Shown here in pieces: positions 1-8,566 of a stretch of 10,389 nt of DNA. Made by a program: the position numbers and the translations under genes. The stretch is from Phascolarctobacterium sp. (GTDB lineage: Bacteria; Bacillota; Negativicutes; Acidaminococcales; Acidaminococcaceae). The first letter of the stretch is position 1; each line of letters starts with the position of its first letter. The stretch is taken from positions 1 through 10,389 of the forward strand of contig JAKSOJ010000030.1 in assembly GCA_024405645.1 (NCBI GenBank), read 5' to 3'. The notes beneath the pieces are model-generated. The model worked only from the letters and a program-made list of their open reading frames with translations, was not told the DNA's origin and made no database searches.

Positions 1-55
1 ACTGCGTGATAAAGACTTCATGAAGATCGTTTCTCTGGCACCTGAAGTGCTGTAA
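1..55 (+). CDS. rplN: Ribosomal protein uL14 (L14), C-terminal end only
   Basis: Partial gene entering from the left edge. The reading frame starting at position 2 gives 17 residues ending FMKIVSLAPEVL before TAA at 53-55. This is the highly conserved C-terminus of bacterial L14, which binds 23S rRNA at the subunit interface. Its position immediately before rplX matches the universal rplN-rplX-rplE order. The rest of the gene lies outside the window, so its start and length cannot be judged. Confidence 0.93.
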   Translation, partial: LRDKDFMKIVSLAPEVL

Positions 56-89
56 GAGAACCTGTACGAAATAAGGAGGTATTCTTGAC

Positions 90-419
90 ATGGCAAATGC
101 TGTAAAGCTGCATGTTAAAAAAGGCGATACCGTTCTTGTTCTTTCTGGTAAAGATAAAGGCAAGCAAGGTAAAATCGTTGAAGCTCTGCCTAAGAAAGCC
201 AAAGTGGTTGTCGAAGGCGTGAATAAAGTTAAACGTCATAGCAAACCGTCTCAAGCAAATCCGCAAGGTGGCATCATCACTAAAGAAGCTCCCATGGCTG
301 CTTCCAAAGTTATGGTTGTTTGCCCGGCTTGCAAAAAGGCTACCCGTACTAAAATCACCGTTGTTGCTGGCGTAAATGCTAGAACCTGCAAAAAATGCGG
401 TGAAGTAATCGATAAATAA
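90..419 (+). CDS. rplX: Ribosomal protein uL24 (L24), zinc-ribbon (C+) form
   Basis: A 109-residue protein, normal for L24, an assembly-initiating 23S rRNA-binding protein near the exit tunnel. Residues about 9-40 form the KOW motif ([20 protein letters not shown]), and the conserved VNKVKRH stretch follows near residue 44. The C-terminal half has two CxxC pairs, C78/C81 (CPAC) and C100/C103 (CKKC), which would form a zinc ribbon; many L24 proteins lack these. AAGGAGGT at 73-80 lies 9 nt before the ATG and fixes the start. It sits 34 nt after rplN and 29 nt before rplE, in the same operon. Identification is secure; zinc binding is inferred from the cysteines. Confidence 0.98.
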   Translation: MANAVKLHVKKGDTVLVLSGKDKGKQGKIVEALPKKAKVVVEGVNKVKRHSKPSQANPQGGIITKEAPMAASKVMVVCPACKKATRTKITVVAGVNARTCKKCGEVIDK

Positions 420-448
420 AATTTCCGGGAAAGGAGGAAAACACTTAA

Positions 449-994
449 ATGGCAAAGACCAGATTACAAGAGAAATACTTGTCTGAAGTAGTTCCTGCTC
501 TTCAAGACAAATTCCAATATGCAAACGTTATGCAACTTCCTAAAATTGAAAAAGTTGTAATTAACATGGGCGTTGGTGAAGCAGTTGCAAACAGCAAAGC
601 TCTCGAATCTGCAGTAGCAGATATGACTCAAATTGCTGGCCAAAAACCTGTAATCACCAAAGCTAAAAAATCCATCGCAAACTTCAAAGTTCGTCAAGGC
701 ATGCCTTTGGGTGCAAAAGTTACCCTTCGTGGTGACCGCATGTACTACTTCCTGGACAAACTCATGAATCTTGCACTCCCCCGTGTACGTGACTTCCGTG
801 GCGTAAGCGCTACTGCTTTCGACGGTCGTGGCAACTATGCACTGGGCCTGAAAGAACAATTGATTTTCCCGGAAATCGAATACGATAAAGTTGATAAAGT
901 TCGCGGCATGGACATCATTATTGTAACTACTGCACAAACTGACGAGGAAGCTAGAGAGCTTCTCAAACTCCTCGGCATGCCGTTCGCACGTTAA
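449..994 (+). CDS. rplE: Ribosomal protein uL5 (L5)
   Basis: A 181-residue protein, the usual L5 length (about 179-180). L5 binds 5S rRNA and places the central protuberance of the 50S subunit. Visible family signatures are [14 protein letters not shown] near residues 32-45, [20 protein letters not shown] near 65-84, the basic LPRVRDFRG stretch in the middle, and [13 protein letters not shown] at the C-terminus. AAAGGAGG at 430-437 precedes the ATG by 11 nt. It lies between rplX and the zinc-type rpsN, the standard spc order. Nothing is missing or unusual. Confidence 0.98.
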   Translation: MAKTRLQEKYLSEVVPALQDKFQYANVMQLPKIEKVVINMGVGEAVANSKALESAVADMTQIAGQKPVITKAKKSIANFKVRQGMPLGAKVTLRGDRMYYFLDKLMNLALPRVRDFRGVSATAFDGRGNYALGLKEQLIFPEIEYDKVDKVRGMDIIIVTTAQTDEEARELLKLLGMPFAR

Positions 995-1010
995 GTTAGG
1001 AGGGACAACC

Positions 1011-1196
1011 TTGGCAAAGAAAGCCCTGATCGAAAAATGGAAAGCTGAACCTAAATTTGAAGTTCGCGCTTATAACCGCTGCAAAGTATGCGGCAGACCT
1101 CATGCTTACATGCGTAAATTTGGCCTGTGCCGTATCTGCTTCCGTGAATATGCTTACAAAGGAGCAATTCCGGGCGTAACTAAAGCAAGCTGGTAA
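1011..1196 (+). CDS. rpsZ: Ribosomal protein uS14, zinc-binding type Z
   Basis: A 61-residue short S14, the exact length of the zinc-binding form (rpsN type Z). S14 binds 16S rRNA in the 30S head. Cysteines C24/C27 (CKVC) and C40/C43 (CRIC) form the zinc knuckle, followed by the conserved [18 protein letters not shown] tail. The start is TTG at 1011: TTAGGAGGG at 996-1004 is correctly spaced and the protein begins [10 protein letters not shown], as in homologues. It starts 16 nt after rplE. This form is encoded here at the native spc position, not as the zinc-independent paralogue. Confidence 0.97.
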   Translation: MAKKALIEKWKAEPKFEVRAYNRCKVCGRPHAYMRKFGLCRICFREYAYKGAIPGVTKASW

Positions 1197-1222
1197 GACA
1201 ACAAGGAAGGAGGCTATTAAAC

Positions 1223-1621
1223 ATGGTAATGACCGACCCGATTGCTGATATGCTTACCCGTATCCGTAATGCAAATTCAGTTCATCATGATACAGTTGAA
1301 ATTCCTGGCTCCAAAATTAAATTAGCTATCGCTGAAATTCTGAAGTCTGAAGGTTTCATCAAAGATTTTGAAGTTATCGCTAACGAAACTCAATCTATGA
1401 TTAAAGTTAGCTTGAAATACGGTGCTAACAGAGAAAAAGTTATCTCTGGCATCAAACGTATTTCCAAACCTGGTTTGAGAGTATACTCTCAAAAAGACCA
1501 ACTGCCCAGAGTATTTGGAGGTTTAGGTATCGCTCTTATCTCCACTTCTCAAGGTCTTATGACTGACAAAGCAGCTCGTAAAGCTGGCTTGGGCGGCGAA
1601 GTTCTTGCATACGTATGGTAA
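1223..1621 (+). CDS. rpsH: Ribosomal protein uS8 (S8)
   Basis: A 132-residue protein matching S8, a primary 16S rRNA-binding protein and, in Escherichia coli, the translational regulator of the spc operon. Signatures are [14 protein letters not shown] near residues 5-18, the basic [12 protein letters not shown] segment near 77, and the C-terminal GGEVLAYVW. Two ATGs are possible (1223 and 1229). GGAGG at 1209-1213 is 9 nt from the first and 15 nt from the second, so 1223 (MVMTDP) is preferred. The gene follows rpsZ by 26 nt. Whether it autoregulates here cannot be read from the sequence. Confidence 0.98.
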   Translation: MVMTDPIADMLTRIRNANSVHHDTVEIPGSKIKLAIAEILKSEGFIKDFEVIANETQSMIKVSLKYGANREKVISGIKRISKPGLRVYSQKDQLPRVFGGLGIALISTSQGLMTDKAARKAGLGGEVLAYVW

Positions 1622-1648
1622 TACTAAAAAGATAGGAGGTGCTCGTAC

Positions 1649-2197
1649 GTGTCTAGAATTGGTAAAATGCCAATTACTGTTCCCGCTGGTGTAACAGTTA
1701 CTATTGAAAACAATCTCGTGACCGTTAAAGGTCCTAAAGGCGAACTTTCTCGTCAAATCAATAAGAACATGAAATTAACCATGGACAATGGTGTTATCAC
1801 CGTTGAACGCCCGAACGACGAAAAAGAAAACCGCGCACAACACGGTCTTTCTCGTACCCTGATCAACAACATGATCATCGGCGTTACCACTGGTTTCAAG
1901 AAAACCCTGGAAATCCAAGGCGTTGGTTATCGTTGCGCTCTTCAAGGCAAAAACATTAACTTCACTCTTGGCTTCTCTCATCCGGTAGTTAAAGAACCCC
2001 CTGCTGGTATTACCTTTGAAGTTCCCGCTCCTAACAAGATCGTTGTTTGCGGTGCAAGCAAAGAACAAGTAGGTGCTGTTGCTGCTGAAATCCGTACCCT
2101 GCGTCCCCCCGAACCTTATAAAGGTAAAGGTATCCGCTATGAAGGCGAATTTGTTCGTCGTAAAGTTGGTAAAGCTGGCGCAAAAGGTAAGAAATAA
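1649..2197 (+). CDS. rplF: Ribosomal protein uL6 (L6)
   Basis: A 182-residue protein, typical of L6 (about 178-180), which binds 23S rRNA near the sarcin-ricin loop and the factor-binding site. It shows two homologous halves: the N-terminal [15 protein letters not shown] and [12 protein letters not shown], and a second domain ending in [20 protein letters not shown], the strongest L6 signature. The C-terminus is lysine-rich. The start is GTG at 1649, with AGGAGGT at 1634-1640 spaced 8 nt away. It lies between rpsH and rplR as expected. A small GC-poor gap of 43 nt follows before rplR. Confidence 0.98.
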   Translation: MSRIGKMPITVPAGVTVTIENNLVTVKGPKGELSRQINKNMKLTMDNGVITVERPNDEKENRAQHGLSRTLINNMIIGVTTGFKKTLEIQGVGYRCALQGKNINFTLGFSHPVVKEPPAGITFEVPAPNKIVVCGASKEQVGAVAAEIRTLRPPEPYKGKGIRYEGEFVRRKVGKAGAKGKK

Positions 2198-2227
2198 TTT
2201 AGCTTGATAAGATAATTTCTTAAAGAA

Positions 2228-2232
2228 GGGAG
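2228..2232 (+). promoter_or_regulatory. Ribosome binding site that decides the rplR start
   Basis: GGGAG within AAGGGAGTGA (2226-2235) is the only good Shine-Dalgarno match here. It lies 8 nt before TTG 2241 but overlaps the in-frame GTG at 2232, so that GTG cannot be served by it. This favours TTG 2241 as the start of rplR. Confidence 0.75.
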
Positions 2233-2240
2233 TGAAACTC

Positions 2241-2603
2241 TTGCTGAATAGAGTTGATAAAAACGAGAAACGTCAAAAACGTCATCTCCGTTCTCGTAGA
2301 TATATTATCGGTACTGCAGAAAAACCTCGTCTGAACGTATATCGTTCTTTGAGCAACATTTACGCTCAAGTAATTAATGACGAAACCGGCGAAACCATCG
2401 CTGCTGCAAGCACCGTTGAAAAAGGTTTGAAAGAAAACTATGGCGGCAATATTGAAGCTGCTAAAGCTGTAGGCAAAGCAATTGCTGAAAAAGCTATCGC
2501 TAAAGGCGTTAAAGAAGTAGTATTCGATCGTGGTGGTTACCTCTACCATGGCCGTGTAGCTGCTCTTGCTGAAGCTGCTCGCGAAGCTGGCTTAGAATTC
2601 TAA
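2241..2603 (+). CDS. rplR: Ribosomal protein uL18 (L18), TTG start
   Basis: A 120-residue protein, the standard L18 length. L18 binds 5S rRNA together with L5. The N-terminus [17 protein letters not shown] is a basic tail typical of the family, followed by [13 protein letters not shown] near residue 30 and the C-terminal [20 protein letters not shown]. An in-frame GTG at 2232 would add three residues, but it overlaps the ribosome binding site, whereas TTG 2241 has correct spacing and gives the family length. The gene sits between rplF and rpsE in the normal order and is intact. Confidence 0.96.
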   Translation: MLNRVDKNEKRQKRHLRSRRYIIGTAEKPRLNVYRSLSNIYAQVINDETGETIAAASTVEKGLKENYGGNIEAAKAVGKAIAEKAIAKGVKEVVFDRGGYLYHGRVAALAEAAREAGLEF

Positions 2604-2620
2604 GAGAGGGAGGAAAAAAA

Positions 2621-3121
2621 GTGGCAAACTTTGAAAATAAAGAAAACGAGTTACAAGAAAAAGTCGTTTTCATCAACCGTGTTGCTAAGGTTGTTAAAGG
2701 CGGTCGCCGTTTCTCCTTCGCTGCACTTGTTGTTGTAGGTGACGAAAACGGTCACGTAGGTATGGGCTTGGGCAAAGCTGCGGAAGTTCCTGAAGCTATC
2801 CGCAAAGGCGTTGAAGACGCTAAGAAGAACATGGTAACTGTTCCTCTGAAAGGCACCACCATTCCCCATGAAATTACTGGTATCTTCGGCGCAGGTCGCG
2901 TATTCATGAAACCGGCTGCACAAGGTACTGGCGTTATCGCAGGCGGCCCTGTTCGTGCAGTCCTCGAATTGGCTGGCGTACATGACATCCTGACTAAATC
3001 TCAAGGCTCTTCCAACCCGAACAACATGGTTCGCGCAACCATCGAAGGTTTGAAAGCTATGAAGAGTGCTGAATCTGTTGCAGCTCTCCGCGGTAAGACC
3101 GTTGAAGAATTGTTGGGTTAA
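2621..3121 (+). CDS. rpsE: Ribosomal protein uS5 (S5)
   Basis: A 166-residue protein of normal S5 length. S5 helps shape the 30S decoding region and mRNA entry helicase. Residues about 13-78 form the S5 double-stranded RNA-binding-like domain, with [19 protein letters not shown] and the [20 protein letters not shown] helix; the C-terminal domain includes [20 protein letters not shown]. The start is GTG at 2621, with GGGAGG at 2608-2613 seven nt upstream; the protein begins [14 protein letters not shown]. It is 17 nt downstream of rplR and 14 nt upstream of rpmD. Confidence 0.98.
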   Translation: MANFENKENELQEKVVFINRVAKVVKGGRRFSFAALVVVGDENGHVGMGLGKAAEVPEAIRKGVEDAKKNMVTVPLKGTTIPHEITGIFGAGRVFMKPAAQGTGVIAGGPVRAVLELAGVHDILTKSQGSSNPNNMVRATIEGLKAMKSAESVAALRGKTVEELLG

Positions 3122-3135
3122 TAAGGAGAATTATA

Positions 3136-3315
3136 ATGGCACAAATTAAAATTACCCTGACCCGCAGCCTTATCGGTTACCCGAAAGATCAACGTGCAAC
3201 CGTTAAAGCACTGGGCTTAGGCAAAATCAATACTCAAGTAATCAAAGAAGATACTCCGACTATCCGCGGCATGATTCACAAAGTTGAACATCTCGTGAAA
3301 GTTGAAGAAGCGTAA
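3136..3315 (+). CDS. rpmD: Ribosomal protein uL30 (L30)
   Basis: A 59-residue protein, the usual size of bacterial L30, a small 23S rRNA-binding protein of the 50S subunit. The sequence starts [20 protein letters not shown], has the [10 protein letters not shown] core, and ends with the conserved [20 protein letters not shown] at 3123-3128 is correctly placed before the ATG. Its position between rpsE and rplO confirms the call. It is easily missed by ORF-length filters because it is under 60 residues. Confidence 0.97.
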   Translation: MAQIKITLTRSLIGYPKDQRATVKALGLGKINTQVIKEDTPTIRGMIHKVEHLVKVEEA

Positions 3316-3334
3316 GACAAGGAGGTTTACTAAT

Positions 3335-3775
3335 ATGAATTTGTCTGAATTGTCTCCCGCTCTGGGTTCCAAAAGTAAAGCAGTTCGCGTAGGCCGTGGC
3401 TTAGGTTCCGGCTTGGGCAAAACTTCTGCTAAAGGCCAAAAGGGCCAAAAATCCCGTTCCGGCGGCGTTAAACGCCCTGGTTTCGAAGGTGGTCAAAGAC
3501 CTTTGTACCTGCGTCTTCCGAAACGTGGTTTCTACAATAAATTCGGTAAAGAATACGTTGAAATTAACGTAGGCGTTCTCAACTGCTTTGAGGACGGCAC
3601 CGTAGTTGAACCGGTTATGCTCATCGAAGAAGGTATCATTAAAAATATCCGTGATGGCATCCGCGTACTCGGCGGCGGCGAATTAACCAAAAAACTTACC
3701 GTTCAAGCTATGGGCTTCAGCAAATCCGCTGAAGAAAAAATCATTGCAGCAGGCGGTACTGTTGAGGTAATCTAA
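3335..3775 (+). CDS. rplO: Ribosomal protein uL15 (L15)
   Basis: A 146-residue protein, exactly typical of L15, a late-assembly 50S protein. The basic, glycine-rich N-terminal half carries [19 protein letters not shown] and [15 protein letters not shown], which thread into 23S rRNA; the C-terminal domain ends [27 protein letters not shown] at 3319-3326 lies 8 nt before the ATG at 3335. The frame is open back to 3302 inside rpmD, but that longer start lacks a binding site and homology. Its stop is only 1 nt before the secY start, suggesting coupled translation. Confidence 0.98.
   Translation: MNLSELSPALGSKSKAVRVGRGLGSGLGKTSAKGQKGQKSRSGGVKRPGFEGGQRPLYLRLPKRGFYNKFGKEYVEINVGVLNCFEDGTVVEPVMLIEEGIIKNIRDGIRVLGGGELTKKLTVQAMGFSKSAEEKIIAAGGTVEVI
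3764..3768 (+). promoter_or_regulatory. secY ribosome binding site embedded in the end of rplO
   Basis: GAGGT lies within the last codons of rplO, 8 nt before the GTG start of secY. It is weaker than the AAGGAGGT sites of the neighbouring genes. Because rplO and secY are separated by a single base, ribosomes finishing L15 probably help start SecY; that coupling is inferred. Confidence 0.6.
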
Positions 3776-3776
3776 A

Positions 3777-5033
3777 GTGTTAGCAGCCCTTGCAAACATC
3801 TTCAAAATTCAAGAACTCAGGCAAAAAGTGATATTTACTCTCGCCATGTTCATAGTATTCAGGGCTGGAACACATATTCCTGTTCCAGGCGTTAACGCGT
3901 CCATCATCGAGCAACTCTTTAGAAGTGGTAACCTCTTAGGTTTGCTTGATATGTTCTCTGGTGGCGCCTTGAGCAAATTCTCAATTTTTGCTATGAGTAT
4001 CACCCCATATATTAATGCTTCAATTATATTGCAGCTCTTGAAGGTGGTAGTTCCGACCTTGGAACAATGGTCCAAGGAAGGTGAAGAAGGTTACAAGAAA
4101 ACCAATAAGCTGACTCGCATGCTGAGCGTTGGTCTGGCTTTTATTCAAGCTATTGGTATGGCATGGGGCCTGAAGATGGCAATCAATAACCCCGGGATTC
4201 CTGCAATCCTGCTGATTGCCCTCACTTTAACAGCAGGCACCTGCTTACTGATGTGGATCGGTGAGCAAATGACAGCCAAGGGCGTTGGTAATGGTATCTC
4301 CTTGATAATCTTCGCTGGTATCGTATCCAGATTACCTGATGGATTACAAGTAATCTATCAATACTTACAAGCTGGTACGGTCAACATTTTGAACGTAATC
4401 TTGTTCGCGGTGATCGCCTTGGCAATGATAGTTTTCGTAATTCTCATTTATCAAGGTATTCGCAAGGTTCCCGTTCAATATGCTAAACGTGTTGTAGGCA
4501 GAAAGTCCTACGGTGGACATAGTTCTTACCTTCCCCTGAAGGTAAACCAAGCAGGCGTAATCCCCATCATCTTTGCATCCAGCGTTTTGATGTTCCCGGT
4601 TACAATTGCTCAGTTCATCGATGTTCCTTGGGTAAAACAAATAGGTGAATGGTTCAGATGGGGTACACCGTTGCAAACCACTCTCTATATATTGATGATT
4701 TTCTTCTTCACTTACTTCTATACAGCAGTAAGCCTGAACATTGAAGATCTCAGTGATAACATCAAGAAAAATGGTGGTTTTATCCCTGGCTTAAGACCTG
4801 GCAAACCTACAACAGACTATTTAGATAGAGTAATGTCCCGCATCACATTTGCAGGCGCCATCTTCCTCTCTTTAATTGCGCTGATGCCAAATGCGATTGG
4901 CTGGATTACCCGCATCGAAGGTATTTACTTCGGCGGTACTGCTCTTTTGATCGTAGTCGGTGTTGCATTAGAAACTATGAAGCAGATCGAATCCATGGTT
5001 ATCATGAGACATTATCATGGATTTATGAAATAG
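3777..5033 (+). CDS. secY: Protein translocase channel subunit SecY
   Basis: A 418-residue multispanning membrane protein: the pore of the SecYEG translocon, which exports and inserts proteins through the cytoplasmic membrane. The N-terminus has [12 protein letters not shown], then the plug-region [20 protein letters not shown] near residues 55-75 and [12 protein letters not shown]. Clear hydrophobic segments recur at about residues 115-135, 142-165, 203-227, 259-280, 300-320, 357-378 and 385-405, consistent with the family's ten helices. The cytosolic loop [14 protein letters not shown] contains R340, equivalent to the SecA-critical arginine of the C5 loop. It starts at GTG 3777, one base after rplO. 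Rare-type codons such as AGA are commoner than in the flanking ribosomal genes. Confidence 0.98.
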   Translation: MLAALANIFKIQELRQKVIFTLAMFIVFRAGTHIPVPGVNASIIEQLFRSGNLLGLLDMFSGGALSKFSIFAMSITPYINASIILQLLKVVVPTLEQWSKEGEEGYKKTNKLTRMLSVGLAFIQAIGMAWGLKMAINNPGIPAILLIALTLTAGTCLLMWIGEQMTAKGVGNGISLIIFAGIVSRLPDGLQVIYQYLQAGTVNILNVILFAVIALAMIVFVILIYQGIRKVPVQYAKRVVGRKSYGGHSSYLPLKVNQAGVIPIIFASSVLMFPVTIAQFIDVPWVKQIGEWFRWGTPLQTTLYILMIFFFTYFYTAVSLNIEDLSDNIKKNGGFIPGLRPGKPTTDYLDRVMSRITFAGAIFLSLIALMPNAIGWITRIEGIYFGGTALLIVVGVALETMKQIESMVIMRHYHGFMK

Positions 5034-5044
5034 GAGGAATTAGA

Positions 5045-5692
5045 ATGTATATTCTCTTAATGGGACCTCCGGGCGCTGGTAAAGGCACCCAAGCAGAAAG
5101 ATTAATTGACAAGTATAATATTCCTCACATCTCTACAGGTGACATGTTCCGTGCTGCGGTTTCTCAAGGCACTGAACTTGGTAAAGAGGCTAAAAGATAT
5201 ATGGACGCTGGCGGACTTGTCCCCGACGTCGTTACCATCGGCATCGTTCGTGAAGGTTTATCTAAACCTGAATGCGCTAACGGATTTATGCTTGATGGTT
5301 TCCCGAGAACTGAGGAGCAAGCTGTTGCTCTCGACGGTATTCTCAAAGAACTGGGCATTAAATTAACTGGTGTTATCAACATTAACGTTCCTGATTCTGA
5401 ATTGGTTGGTCGCGTAACTGGTCGTCGCATCTGCAAACAATGCGGTGCAACTTTCCATGTAAGCTTCAATCCTACTAAAGTTGAAGGCGTTTGCGATAAA
5501 TGTTCCGGTGCTCTCTATCAACGTAATGATGATAAAGAAGAAACTGTTAAGAATCGTTTACAGGCATATCATGCGCAAACTGAACCCTTGATCGAGTACT
5601 ACAGCAAACAAGGCGTTTATACTGAAATCGATGGTCTTCAAGCTATCGACAAAGTATTCGCTGATGTTGTAGCTGCTCTGGAAAGCAAATAA
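5045..5692 (+). CDS. adk: Adenylate kinase, zinc-LID type
   Basis: A 215-residue adenylate kinase that interconverts ATP + AMP and 2 ADP in the cytoplasm. The P-loop GPPGAGKGT is at residues 7-15, the AMP-binding helix contains STGDMFRAA near 30-38, and FMLDGFPRT is at 81-89. The long LID domain carries C130/C133 and C150/C153, the four-cysteine structural zinc site found in many Gram-positive enzymes. The start ATG at 5045 follows AGGAGG at 5032-5037, which overlaps the secY stop codon, so the two genes are tightly linked. The next gene is infA, 11 nt away; the map gene usual here in many Firmicutes is missing. Confidence 0.98.
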   Translation: MYILLMGPPGAGKGTQAERLIDKYNIPHISTGDMFRAAVSQGTELGKEAKRYMDAGGLVPDVVTIGIVREGLSKPECANGFMLDGFPRTEEQAVALDGILKELGIKLTGVININVPDSELVGRVTGRRICKQCGATFHVSFNPTKVEGVCDKCSGALYQRNDDKEETVKNRLQAYHAQTEPLIEYYSKQGVYTEIDGLQAIDKVFADVVAALESK

Positions 5693-5703
5693 GGAGGTAC
5701 CCA

Positions 5704-6065
<362 letters not shown>

Positions 6066-6086
6066 TCGAGAAGGAGGTGCACGTTA

Positions 6087-6455
6087 ATGGCACGTATTTC
6101 TGGTGTAGATTTACCGAGAGACAAACGTATTGAATATGCTCTGCCGTACATTTATGGTATTGGCCTGACTCTCTCTCGTGAGATCTTAGCTAAAACCGGT
6201 ATCAACCCTGACACTCGCGTACGCGACTTAACTGAAGAAGAAGTTGCAAAAATCCGTGAGGTTCTGGACGCTGACTATAAAGTAGAAGGCGATCTTCGTC
6301 GTGAAGAATCCCTTAACATTAAACGTTTAATCGAAATTGGTTCTTATCGTGGCCGCCGCCATCGCGCAGGTCTTCCTGTTCGTGGCCAAAACACTAAGAA
6401 CAACGCTCGTACCCGCAAAGGTCCGAAAAAGACCATCGCAGGTAAGAAGAAATAA
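6087..6455 (+). CDS. rpsM: Ribosomal protein uS13 (S13)
   Basis: A 122-residue protein of normal length. S13 sits in the 30S head and contacts the P-site tRNA and the 50S subunit. The N-terminus [20 protein letters not shown] and the helix-two-turn-helix region [12 protein letters not shown] are visible, as are the signature [17 protein letters not shown] near residues 87-103 and a lysine/arginine-rich tail ending GKKK. AAGGAGGT at 6071-6078 is 8 nt before the ATG. The leader is only 21 nt after rpmJ, leaving little room for the S4-binding pseudoknot known upstream of rpsM in Escherichia coli. Confidence 0.98.
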   Translation: MARISGVDLPRDKRIEYALPYIYGIGLTLSREILAKTGINPDTRVRDLTEEEVAKIREVLDADYKVEGDLRREESLNIKRLIEIGSYRGRRHRAGLPVRGQNTKNNARTRKGPKKTIAGKKK

Positions 6456-6476
6456 TAGGTAGGAGGAGGATAACAC

Positions 6477-6869
6477 ATGGCTGGCAAGAAAGTTGTTAGA
6501 AACAAAAAGAAAGTTAGCAAAAACATCATGAATGGTGTAGCGCATATCCGCTCCACCTTTAATAACACCATCGTTACCATCTCTGATACTGAAGGCAATG
6601 TATTGAGCTGGGCTTCTGCTGGTGGTCTCGGTTTCCGCGGCTCCCGTAAGAGCACTCCGTTCGCAGCACAAATGGCAGCTGAAGAAGCTACCAAAGCTGC
6701 TATGGAACATGGTTTGAAAAATGTAGACGTATACGTTAAAGGCCCTGGCGCTGGTCGTGAAGCTGCAATTCGTGCACTTCAAGCTGCTGGTCTCGAAGTA
6801 CAATCTATTAAAGACGTTACTCCGATTCCGCACAACGGCTGCCGTCCGCCGAAACGCAGAAGAGTTTAA
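6477..6869 (+). CDS. rpsK: Ribosomal protein uS11 (S11)
   Basis: A 130-residue protein, typical of S11, which forms part of the 30S platform by the mRNA exit. A basic N-terminal tail ([16 protein letters not shown]) precedes the core, with [19 protein letters not shown], the [14 protein letters not shown] helix, [14 protein letters not shown] and the invariant C-terminal [27 protein letters not shown] upstream (6461-6469) supplies the ribosome binding site. The gene is between rpsM and rpsD, 16 nt before the latter. Confidence 0.98.
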   Translation: MAGKKVVRNKKKVSKNIMNGVAHIRSTFNNTIVTISDTEGNVLSWASAGGLGFRGSRKSTPFAAQMAAEEATKAAMEHGLKNVDVYVKGPGAGREAAIRALQAAGLEVQSIKDVTPIPHNGCRPPKRRRV

Positions 6870-6885
6870 TAGGAGGTGTAACTAG

Positions 6886-7479
6886 ATGGCAATTGATAGA
6901 ACACCTATTCTTAAAAGATGCAGATCTTTAGGTTTAGCTCCTCAATTCTTGGGTGTTAACAAGGAATCCAAACGCCAAGCAAAACGCCAAAACAAGAAAA
7001 AGAGCGAATATGGTATTCAATTAACCGAAAAACAAAAAGCTAAATTTATCTATGGTGTCCTGGAAAAACAATTCCGTGGCTACTATGATAAAGCTAAAAA
7101 GATGGAAGGCATCACCGGTGAAAACCTGTTGATCCTCCTCGAAAGAAGAATTGACAACGTAGTATATCGTCTTGGCCTGGCTAACACCCGTCGTCAAGCT
7201 CGTCAAATCGTAAGACATGGTCATATCGCTGTAAATGGCAAACGCCTTGACATTCCTTCTGCTCTTCTGAGAGCTGGCGATGTTATCAGCGTAATGGAAA
7301 ACAGCCGTGCAAAAGAATATTTCAAAGGCATGGATGAAACTCTGGCTACCAAAGCAGTTCCGGCTTGGTTGGTACAAGACGCTGCTAACCTTGGTGGTAA
7401 AGTAGATCGTTACCCGACTCGTGAGGAAATTGATGTTCCTATCGAAGAGCACTTCATCGTAGAGTTGTACTCCAAATAA
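6886..7479 (+). CDS. rpsD: Ribosomal protein uS4 (S4), zinc-free type
   Basis: A 197-residue S4, a primary 16S rRNA-binding protein that nucleates 30S assembly and, in several bacteria, represses its own mRNA. The N-terminus [17 protein letters not shown] has a single cysteine (C12), so the four-cysteine zinc site of many clostridial S4 proteins is absent. [19 protein letters not shown] near residue 40-58 and the S4 RNA-binding domain ([34 protein letters not shown], starting near residue 85) are clear, though this stretch runs past the quoted motif core. AGGAGGT at 6872-6878 precedes the ATG. A 76-nt gap with secondary structure follows before rpoA. Confidence 0.98.
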   Translation: MAIDRTPILKRCRSLGLAPQFLGVNKESKRQAKRQNKKKSEYGIQLTEKQKAKFIYGVLEKQFRGYYDKAKKMEGITGENLLILLERRIDNVVYRLGLANTRRQARQIVRHGHIAVNGKRLDIPSALLRAGDVISVMENSRAKEYFKGMDETLATKAVPAWLVQDAANLGGKVDRYPTREEIDVPIEEHFIVELYSK

Positions 7480-7492
7480 TTAGTGAATATCT

Positions 7493-7530
7493 TACGCCAC
7501 CCACTTTTAAGGCGTATTGTGGTAATACGC
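7493..7530 (+). promoter_or_regulatory. Two competing hairpins in the rpsD-rpoA gap
   Basis: Three short arms lie in this gap. TACGCC (7493-7498) can pair with GGCGTA (7511-7516), a 6-bp stem with a 12-nt loop. GCGTATT (7512-7518) can instead pair with AATACGC (7524-7530), a 7-bp stem with a 5-nt loop. Arm two is shared, so only one hairpin can form at a time. No uridine tract follows either stem, so this is not a normal intrinsic terminator. It lies just upstream of the rpoA ribosome binding site (AGAAGGAGG, 7537-7545 region). The pairing is seen in the sequence; any role in attenuation, processing or protein binding is inference. Confidence 0.5.
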
Positions 7531-7555
7531 TGGTCTAGAAGGAGGCTTTCCACAC

Positions 7556-8548
7556 ATGATTAATATTATCAACCCTAAAATGGTTTCAGCAGAAATCAGT
7601 GATGATGGTCGTTATGGCAAATTCGTTTGGGAGCCCCTTGAAAGAGGCTATGGCATTACTCTCGGCAACAGCTTACGCCGTGTATTGCTTTCCTCTCTCC
7701 CGGGTGCTGCAGTAACCTGTGTTAAGATTGACGGCGTTCTGCACGAATTTTCCACCATCCCTGGTGTTAGAGAAGATGTTGCGGATATCATCCTCAACAT
7801 CAAGGCTTTGTGCCTGAAGGTTGCAACTGACGAAGAAAAAATTCTTACTATCGATTGCTCCGGCGAAAGAGAAGTAACTGCAGCAGATATTTTTGCTGAT
7901 GCAGATGTTGAAATTTTGAATCCTGAGTTGCATATCGCTACTTTAGATGAAGATGCTGTTTTCAAGATGGAAATCCATGTTGATAAAGGCTTAGGTTATG
8001 TTCCTGCAGATAAAAACAAATTCATCAAAAAAGCTGATGATGGTAAGCAAGAATATCAACCTATCGGCATTATCCCTGTTGATTCCATTTATTCTCCGAT
8101 TACTCGCGTTAAATTCGCAGTAAATGATACTCGTGTTGGTAACATTACCAACTACGATAAGCTGACCCTTGAAGTTTGGACTGATGGTAGCATTAAACCG
8201 GACGAAGCTGTTAATCAAGCTTCCGGTATCCTGATTAGCTGCTTGAACCTCTTCCAAATTGGTGAAGCAGAAATTGCTACTCCGGTTGTAGTTGGTCCTG
8301 AAACCACTGAACCTGAACCGAATCCTGCTCCAGAAGGTCCGGAAACCATTTCTATCGATGAAATGGATCTTTCCGTACGCAGCAACAATTGCCTGCGTCG
8401 TGCTGGTATCAACACTATCGGCGATTTAATTAAGAAAACCGAAGAAGATATGATGAAAGTTCGCAACTTGGGTCGTAAATCCTTGGACGAAATCAAAAAC
8501 AAACTTTTCACCAGAGGATTGTCCTTACGCAAGAGCGACGAAGAATAA
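7556..8548 (+). CDS. rpoA: RNA polymerase alpha subunit
   Basis: A 330-residue alpha subunit, which dimerises to seed RNA polymerase assembly and contacts promoter UP elements and activators. The N-terminal domain shows [20 protein letters not shown] near residues 32-51, plus [14 protein letters not shown] proline/glutamate-rich linker spans about 248-262 ([15 protein letters not shown]). The C-terminal domain follows, with RSNNC: R275 and N278 match the DNA-contacting R265 and N268 of Escherichia coli, and K308 in NLGRKS matches K298. AAGGAGG upstream sets the ATG at 7556. It is the only gene of the cluster with a leader gap above 40 nt. Length and domains are complete. Confidence 0.98.
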   Translation: MINIINPKMVSAEISDDGRYGKFVWEPLERGYGITLGNSLRRVLLSSLPGAAVTCVKIDGVLHEFSTIPGVREDVADIILNIKALCLKVATDEEKILTIDCSGEREVTAADIFADADVEILNPELHIATLDEDAVFKMEIHVDKGLGYVPADKNKFIKKADDGKQEYQPIGIIPVDSIYSPITRVKFAVNDTRVGNITNYDKLTLEVWTDGSIKPDEAVNQASGILISCLNLFQIGEAEIATPVVVGPETTEPEPNPAPEGPETISIDEMDLSVRSNNCLRRAGINTIGDLIKKTEEDMMKVRNLGRKSLDEIKNKLFTRGLSLRKSDEE

Positions 8549-8566
8549 TTAGGAGGCTTAAAGCAC

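Noticed and set aside
420..448. Inverted TTTCC/GGAAA in the rplX-rplE gap as an S8-type operator
   Set aside because: The arms are separated by a single base, so only a four-pair stem could form, and it overlaps the ribosome binding site by composition. It does not resemble the S8-binding helix.
18..524. Long minus-strand open frame opposite rplX and the start of rplE
   Set aside because: It lies antisense to two certain ribosomal genes, has no ribosome binding site that I can see and no recognisable family. Strong codon bias on the sense strand keeps antisense frames open.
2198..2227. TAAGA/TCTTA arms in the rplF-rplR gap as a terminator
   Set aside because: Only five A/T-rich pairs and no U-tract; too weak to support.
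3302..3334. Longer rplO start inside rpmD
   Set aside because: It would add 11 residues translated from the rpmD end and its own binding site; ATG 3335 has AAGGAGGT at correct spacing and gives the normal 146 residues.
6327..6833. 168-residue minus-strand frame across rpsM and rpsK
   Set aside because: Shadow of two highly conserved genes, with low-complexity S/F/T-rich composition typical of antisense frames and no promoter or family resemblance.
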